Shown: positions 57,710 through 64,000 of the stretch, piece after piece
Numbering within the stretch: position 1 is the stretch's first letter
Layout: each line of letters starts with the position of its first letter
NCBI RefSeq assembly: GCF_018320785.1
Contig: NC_054867.1
Coordinates: forward strand, 20,480,855-20,544,854
Source of the DNA: Cheilinus undulatus
Lineage: Eukaryota; Chordata; Actinopteri; Labriformes; Labridae
Direction of reading: 5' to 3'
DNA: 64,000 bases
Translations under genes and position numbers: made by a program
The notes under the pieces: generated by a model
What the model was told of the DNA's origin: nothing
Databases searched by the model: none
Seen by the model: only the letters and a program-made list of their open reading frames with translations

Positions 57710-59865
57710 AATGATCTTCTTCATGACTTTAATAGAGGTTTGGTTTTTCAGAGACGATACAATACCGTTTGTAAGTAGTTCATGAGACCAATAACTGATA
57801 ATTGGATGTGTTTACTATGGCGTAATATTTACTTAATGTGGCAAAAGTAAACAAAGGTAAAATTAAAAAATGAAATAAACTATTTAGCCCTCGCTTTTTC
57901 ATCATGAAAACTTAATTAAAAACTTTTTGTTCTGCTTTCAACAAAAAATGGACTTAAATCTTTAATCATTCTGAGTCTTGATTCGTCAGATTGTTTTAGT
58001 GTGAATCAGAAATCTCATCACAAGATAAACAGAGAAGACTGGAAGCCTGACATTATATTTGATGCCAACTCTCAGGGCGTGAAAGTGTTTGATATTTGGT
58101 GCCACGGGCAGTTTTTGTTCCCTGCCAAAAAAGTATTGAGCTGTTCTGCCCTGCCTCGGCTACATGCTGGATGTAGAAATCAGTGTGAGAGTTTTAAAGG
58201 CAGAAGTGATAGTGACTCGGGTTTCGTTGTGGCCCTCGTGCTGGCCGTTTGGCCCCACACCACACACGCTTCAAGGTCACAGTGGCTTCTGTGGGGAGGC
58301 CATGCTTTGCGCCTCCACATCCTCTCTGTGTCCAATGTGGGAAAGCTTGAGAGGCCCCTGGCATGCTCTTTGAGAAACCCCACAACGGAGCAGACACAGA
58401 ACAGTGCCGAGCTCCACTGACTCACCGCTTTCACTCAATGAAACAAGTATTTTTTTATCCTCTCTGCCCAGTGGAACCAAATCATCATTACAGGCTTAAT
58501 AACAGACACGGCGGTCACTTTTGCCCATATGATTAGCCAGAATACTAATCCCATGCTTCTCTTGGTCTTTTCATCAACTCACCAGCTCATGAATGCAGCC
58601 AACAGGAACACAAACCGCACCAGCAGGGAGTAGTAGCCCTCAGAAAGGGAAGTCCAGAGGATTGTGGCTGTTGTATGTGGCACTAGGGACATATAATCTG
58701 TGGTCTGTTACAGAGCGAGAGTCCTAGCGGTCCCGGGTTAGACCTACTGCAGTCTCCTGTGAAGAGAAGCATTCACAGTGTTTCTGTTGCCCTAGACCAG
58801 CCACCCCCGCAGACATAGAAACAGTATTAATATGCCATGAATGGAGACAGACAAGCATTATCAGGCGGTACAGCTACTAAAGAAGCAGGATGCCTTGTAG
58901 AATGCCAGAGGGAAATATTTCTCTGCATGAATGGTAGAGTCCCCTTGACCACCGCTGCTGGTGTCATGTCAGCCTGGCCTGCAGGGGTGTGTCTGTTTGG
59001 TTTCCAGCTCGGCTGCTTGCCTTAGGGATGGCTGCTGTGAATAATTAATGAGATTTGTTGGTTTTAGAAATAAAACTAAACATAGAGGAGTACTCAAGCT
59101 CTTGTAGCAAGGATCCTGATGATAAAAGTATTAAAACTAACAGAAAAAACTGGCAGAGCTATTAAAGTTTAGGCTGAAAGGTTTTATAATGTGCTTCCTT
59201 TTTTGTTAAGCTGAACAAATATTTAAACTAATGTCACAAGCAAATAACAGATTGCTGTGAAACCACAGACTTTAGCAGCAGTTCTCCATATTAAATGACT
59301 GCCTTGCACTGATCTAACATCTTGGCCTTTGGTCGTCATGGAGATATAATTGGACTTCCTTTATATTCTACCTATAAGTGTTCCTTTCACTGTGTGAATG
59401 AAATGGCAGGGGAACAGCCCAGCCCTTTCACTGCTGTGTGATTGCACTCCTATGAGGTCTGCAGTTGGCCACAGGCACAGAAGCAACTGTCTTCATTAGC
59501 TGCACAGGCTAACCACTTTCATGCACATTAAGCAGCCAGTTCAGCACAATAGTGGAGACTTTGACACACATAGAGGTGAAAGACATTAAAGTTGAGCATG
59601 CTTTCTTCCTTGGCTTGTTATAAGACATTTCATGAAGTATTCCTGTAAATTCTATGTATATGGTTAAAGATATCATTTGATTTTATTTATTTTATTTTCT
59701 ATGTTGTTAGAAGTTCTTTCACCCGTATTAATACTGATTCTATTAACCTCCTGAGCTTTTGTTTGGAATGTTTTTGTTTTAGTTTCCCCACTTATTTGGG
59801 ATAGTTAGGACCTGAGAAGTTTAAAAGCTCAGCCTTGTCCTTGAACAGGAATTTTTTTTCACCAA
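57710..59865. other. Presumed intronic DNA with one weak exon candidate
   Basis: No transposon is recognised. A 105-nt frame at 58714-58818 between an AG and a TAG is discussed as a weak candidate exon. Otherwise nothing can be supported. Confidence 0.35.
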
Positions 59866-59869
59866 GAAT

Positions 59870-60240
59870 GTTCTTCACTATCAACACAAATTCCCCAAAA
59901 CTTCAAAGAAAGTTCCTCAAATTTCTGGGAAAATTGTGCAACATATTTCTAAGGTTTCCCATAAGAAGTACCCCAAAATTTCTTCAAATGATTGTTTCCG
60001 TGAAGCTTAATCATAAAACCTAGATTTTAATAAAAAATGTCCCCAAAAAATCCATGTAAATTCCTGAAAATAAAAAAAAGGATCCAAAATAACTTCCCAA
60101 AATGTACAAATATATTTAGCGAAATTTCAATGAAAATGACAGAAAATGTCCCCAATTGTCCTATCAAATTTCCTTAAATTTCCATAGAATTATAGAATTA
60201 TAGAAATTTCAGAGGACACCTGCTTCCCAATCAAATTTCC
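59870..60240. repeat. A-rich degenerate minisatellite
   Basis: Words like 'aaatttctgggaaaa', 'ccccaaaatttc' and 'aatgtccccaaaaaa' recur irregularly every 25-35 bp. Confidence 0.4.
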
Positions 60241-60344
60241 AAAATTGAAAAATAAAGCATAAAAAGAATGTGAGAGAAAAAAAATCAAATTTTTATGTAA
60301 ATATTCAAAAGATCCATTACAAAAAACTCCTAAGAAACACCAAA

Positions 60345-61070
60345 AATAAACTTACATGTCCATGACAACCACAAATTCTCTGTTGAATTGAGGTCTGGGC
60401 TTTGAGTCGGCCACTCCATTCATTCTTTTTGTCTTTGAACCATTTCTGTGTAGGTTTTGTTGTATGCTTTGTGTCATTGTCTTTCTGGAAAACAAATCTC
60501 CCACCCAAGCTGTAGATCTCTTGCAGACCGAATAAGATTGTCCTACAGGATTTTCCTATTTTTTGCCGCGTACTTATACAGGCCTTCCAGGGCTGAAGCA
60601 ACCCCACAGCATGATGCTGCCACCACCATGCTTCACAACAGGGATGATGGGTTTGTGGTGATGTGCAGTGTTTGGTTTCGCCAAACATGGCGTCTTGTCT
60701 GAAAAAGCACCATTTTGGTCTCAAAAGACCAAAGAACTTTCTTCTACTGACCATGGAGTCTCCCACGTGCCTTTTGGCGAGCTCTAGTCGAGATTTAGTC
60801 TGAGTTTTCTTCAACAGTGGCTTCCCCTTTGCCACTTTCCCATTAAGCTTTGACTGGTGAAGAACCCAGGCAACAGTTGTTGTATGCAGAGTCTCTCCCA
60901 TCTCAGCTGCTGAAGCTTATAACTCCTTCAGAGTAGTTATAGGTGTCTTGGTGGCCTCTCTCACGAGTCTCCTTCTTGCACGCTCACTCACTGGGAGGAC
61001 GGCCTGATCTTGGGAGATCTACACATGCCATATTCCTTCCATTTTTTGATGATGGTTTACCTGGCATGTA
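60345..61070 (-). pseudogene. Tc1-like transposase, degraded
   Basis: The minus strand has a 194-codon frame and flanking broken frames with Tc1 blocks in order: VAWVLHQSKLNGKVAKGKPLLKK-like linker, [18 protein letters not shown] region (in place of the W-S-D-E-T-K-F segment), [12 protein letters not shown] (from the G-G-x-V-M-x-W-G-C motif) and VFQKDNDTKHTTK (D-N-D-P-K-H-T-x-K motif, with the second catalytic Asp). Frameshifts and altered motifs show it is inactive. Terminal repeats were not identified. Confidence 0.82.
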
Positions 61071-61074
61071 ACCA

Positions 61075-63640
61075 GATGATCTCCCTGTATGTGATGAAGC
61101 TGCTTCATTATGTTTTCTGTTCACCACTGAGATAATACTTATTGATCCACAGGAAATTCAGGATATTCTAAATAGGCTAATACAGTTTGCCCCTTTGAGT
61201 TAAGATTAGTGAATGCATTCATGTGAAATCAAGAATTTTGTCAAGATACATACAGTAAGAAGTTAAAGACTTGTCCTGGTGTAGATTAGGAAATATCTTA
61301 TCAGAGAGAGCACCATGGAAGCTAATTCAGTGCATTCTTACACCATAAGTATGTGAGTCCTCAGGGGGAATCAGAGTTAGAAAGGACAGGAACACCAGTC
61401 ATATTTGATTCTCATCAAACAGAAAGCAAGTGCCCTGTCACATCTGCGTATTTCTTATTCCCTCCAGTCAAAAAATTGATTTTTTGTAGCTTGTTTCCTG
61501 TCATAGTCTTAAGAAAGCTGTGACAGTTTAGCCATCAGGCAGCTCATCCCAGTGGTGACTGCTGTAAATGGCTTCCTCTGTGGGCTCCACTTAGTCTGAA
61601 AATATTCACTTGGTTGCACAAGAGAAGCCCAAAGTCAGGAGAGCATGAGCTGCATGACTACCTTTTAGTTCAGTCATTCACTAATAGATGGGCATGTACA
61701 TGTTTTCATCCTCTGAGAGTAGTGTGATGAAAGTGTTGGCGAGGTATTTACTCTCTTTTTTTAAATTTGGCTTTATCACAGTGCCATGGTGAAGGCTGGA
61801 CTGAAACGAAACAGAAAAAACATGAAAATGCTTAATCAGTTGTATCTGTTGATGCAACGTGGGAGTAAATCAATAACTGTAGTGAGCCATTTCTATGAAC
61901 GACTGTCAGCCAAGGTGAAACTGATTAACTCTTCAGCATCATCATTTTTATCATCCATTGTAGGAACATGTTTAAAGCCTGACTAAGACCTTGAATATCA
62001 GTGATTAATATTTTTGATTTCCTGTGTAATAGCATAGCTTAAATACGGGATGTCCTGAATATCAAGTGTGAATCACATACCCAGAACATCCTCCTAATAG
62101 GGAACACTGTCAGCACCAAACCTAGACGTGGCACAAATAGAAGCACTTGCCCACCACCTCTTAAATTAATAATATCTGCTACCAACACGTACGTCTGTTG
62201 AATAAGGAATTGACTGCATTTAGACACACGCACACTGCTGGGCTCCTGCCTCCCAGGGGGCTGAAATGCATTAAGATGCATCTCCAGGGAGTTGTAGTAT
62301 TGGGTCCACACTCTCCAGATAAAACTCTCTCAGGCTCATTCAGCAGCTGTGAAGTGAAGGTTAGCAGCAGGACCGGCTTGTATCACTTACGCCAAACTGC
62401 ACGCTGACACATCATCCAGTCCAGCCTCCCCCGGATGGCACGCATGGCAGAAAGCAATGAGTCATGCTTCATTAAGAGAAGGATATTAAAAATGAAGGTT
62501 GTTGATGCGAGCACAGCCATTAGCAACCATGGTCAAGTCTGAGGAATTTAATCTAACACTGAGATGGAGACTGTATATTGCTAATTCAATGGGAATAAGA
62601 CCAATCAAGGACCCTGTAAACTAAATCTAAGACCCTCTTATGATAGAGATGGTGGTTTAGCTGCTTTTTTGTTTGTTTTTTTCCAAGAAGGCAACAACGT
62701 GCAGGCACAGACAAACTATAGGTACAAGGAGGCACTCGATATTTATGCTTTCATGTGTCCCTAACTGGGTTTTTTATTCCCTAAATAAATTTAAACTGAA
62801 TAAACAGTCAGCATACCAAATTGCCAGCCTCTTACTAGGCTGCCACGGAAATGCACCAAAAGAGAGAAGACGATTAGTAGGGCCCAATTTTTTTTTTCAA
62901 AATTCCGTTTTATTTTTTGTCAAATTCCGTTTTTTTTTTTCTGTTTTAATTTTTTGGAATTCCATTTTTTAACCTTCCCACTAATTTTACCATAAAAAAG
63001 TGTCTTGTTTATGTAAATTAATAAAAAGTTCACTAATTAAATAGAAATAGCCTTAAATTTCTTGAAAAAGGGCCACAGTTGGACCTGAAGCCGTTGTTTG
63101 GATAACCCTGATATAAAATAATTATAACGGGTATAACACGCAGATATTTCAAGCATTTTAAGACACATCTATGTGTATAATCACATCTTAACTGATCTTT
63201 ATAATGTAAACGAAGAAATCCTTCTCTTCTCTCAAACAGAGAGCGATAGTAACTTAATAAGAAAGTAACATTAAAGTTAAATGCTTAAAAGTAAACGTGT
63301 TACCTAAATTTTCTTTACTCCCACAGTCTGAAACAGTCCATGTAGTGTGATGCTGCATTGTGTTCTATCCTGACTGTAACGGTTCTCTCCTCAACTCTCT
63401 CCATATATTGCTGTCTGTCCGTCTGCCTCATATCAGACCGCTACAATAATGCAGACACATGTTGGCTTGTTAAGCAACCAAAGGGAACTATTGTATCTAC
63501 AGGAGAAATTATTAAGCTAATTGATAATCGAATATAACATCATTTAGACTATGGGACTTTGTAAAATCTCGAATCCATCTGACTCGAGTTTGAAGCCCTC
63601 AAGAGGGGAGCAGGTCCTCAAGCTGTGACTTCATCTGTGT
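61075..63640. other. Presumed intronic DNA, nothing recognised
   Basis: Ordinary AT-rich sequence with T-tracts at about 62.88-62.96 kb. No exon, RNA gene or complete repeat is identified. Confidence 0.4.
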
Positions 63641-63647
63641 AACTCAC

Positions 63648-63649
<2 letters not shown>

Positions 63650-63701
<52 letters not shown>
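63650..63701. repeat. (CT)n microsatellite
   Basis: About 26 uninterrupted CT units. The minus-strand Arg-Glu run in the overlapping frame comes from this repeat. Confidence 0.97.
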
Positions 63702-63704
<3 letters not shown>

Positions 63705-64000
63705 ACTCTCCAGTGTGGTGAGGTAAAATAACTCGAAGCATGGATGAGTTTTCTTGTAGGTGCAGCATTATGTCGCCCTGTACTGCCCCGTGCTGAGCTA
63801 CATGATGTTTGCTGGTGTTTCAAGCGGCTGCTTTGACATGCTTTGTATTGTTTATGAGAGGGCAGGGTGAGTGTTTGTGAAGTGAGGCACACATTGTGCC
63901 ACGCTTTAGTGTTCCCCCTGAACATATTCTCCAAATATACGTTCCTCTTTCTAAAAAAAACACAGCATTTCAGTCAGTTTCATTCAATTTCTGCCATTGT

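Noticed and set aside
58001-58420. 139-codon open frame
   Set aside because: Several overlapping frames on both strands are open here. This reflects locally GC-rich sequence, and no known protein is recognised.
63644-63934. Minus-strand frame with an Arg-Glu repeat
   Set aside because: It is a translation of the CT microsatellite.

Overview
The window is vertebrate nuclear DNA, almost certainly from a ray-finned (teleost) fish. Genes are split into many small exons with GT-AG introns. The introns are AT-rich and full of short DNA transposons typical of fish genomes (Tc1-like, hAT-like, Harbinger-like, foldback MITEs), with LINE remnants and one tRNA-derived SINE. Nothing prokaryotic (operons, CRISPR, ribosome binding sites) is present.

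Two genes can be rebuilt exon by exon and join in frame to full length. WDR1 (actin-interacting protein 1) is on the minus strand: 15 coding exons from 26259 down to 6093, 1821 nt including stop, 606 aa, the human length. IDH3B (NAD-dependent isocitrate dehydrogenase beta subunit, mitochondrial) is on the plus strand: 10 shared coding exons from 29453 to 37851, then two alternative homologous last exons at 41118-41207 and 44171-44248, giving 386 or 382 aa. The genes are head to head, with 3.2 kb between start codons. One works on cortical actin turnover and the other in the TCA cycle, so the arrangement implies neighbourhood, not shared function.

Region by region: 1-6000 holds degenerate AT-rich repeats and one probable signal-peptide exon of an unidentified minus-strand gene (3393-3426). 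6-26.3 kb is WDR1. 26.3-29.4 kb is intergenic. 29.4-44.7 kb is IDH3B. 44.7-48 kb is a repeat cluster with a LINE broken by a Tc1 fragment. A GC-rich block at 48.0-49.0 kb looks like the promoter and noncoding first exon of a third, unidentified plus-strand gene. Its large first intron would be the rest of the window (48.5-64 kb), where only transposon remnants and simple repeats are recognised.

The most interesting signal is in WDR1. The intron between exons 9 and 10 (12939-15586, minus strand) cannot be spliced by GT-AG rules but fits a U12-type AT-AC intron exactly: donor ATATCCTTT, branch site TTCCTTAAT and acceptor AC. Other notable items are the duplicated terminal exons of IDH3B, transposon insertions with exact target-site duplications (one ending about 10 nt from a WDR1 splice donor), a minisatellite split in register by a retroelement, a repeat family with one versus three internal modules at two loci, and an unexplained coding-like ORF in IDH3B intron 8.
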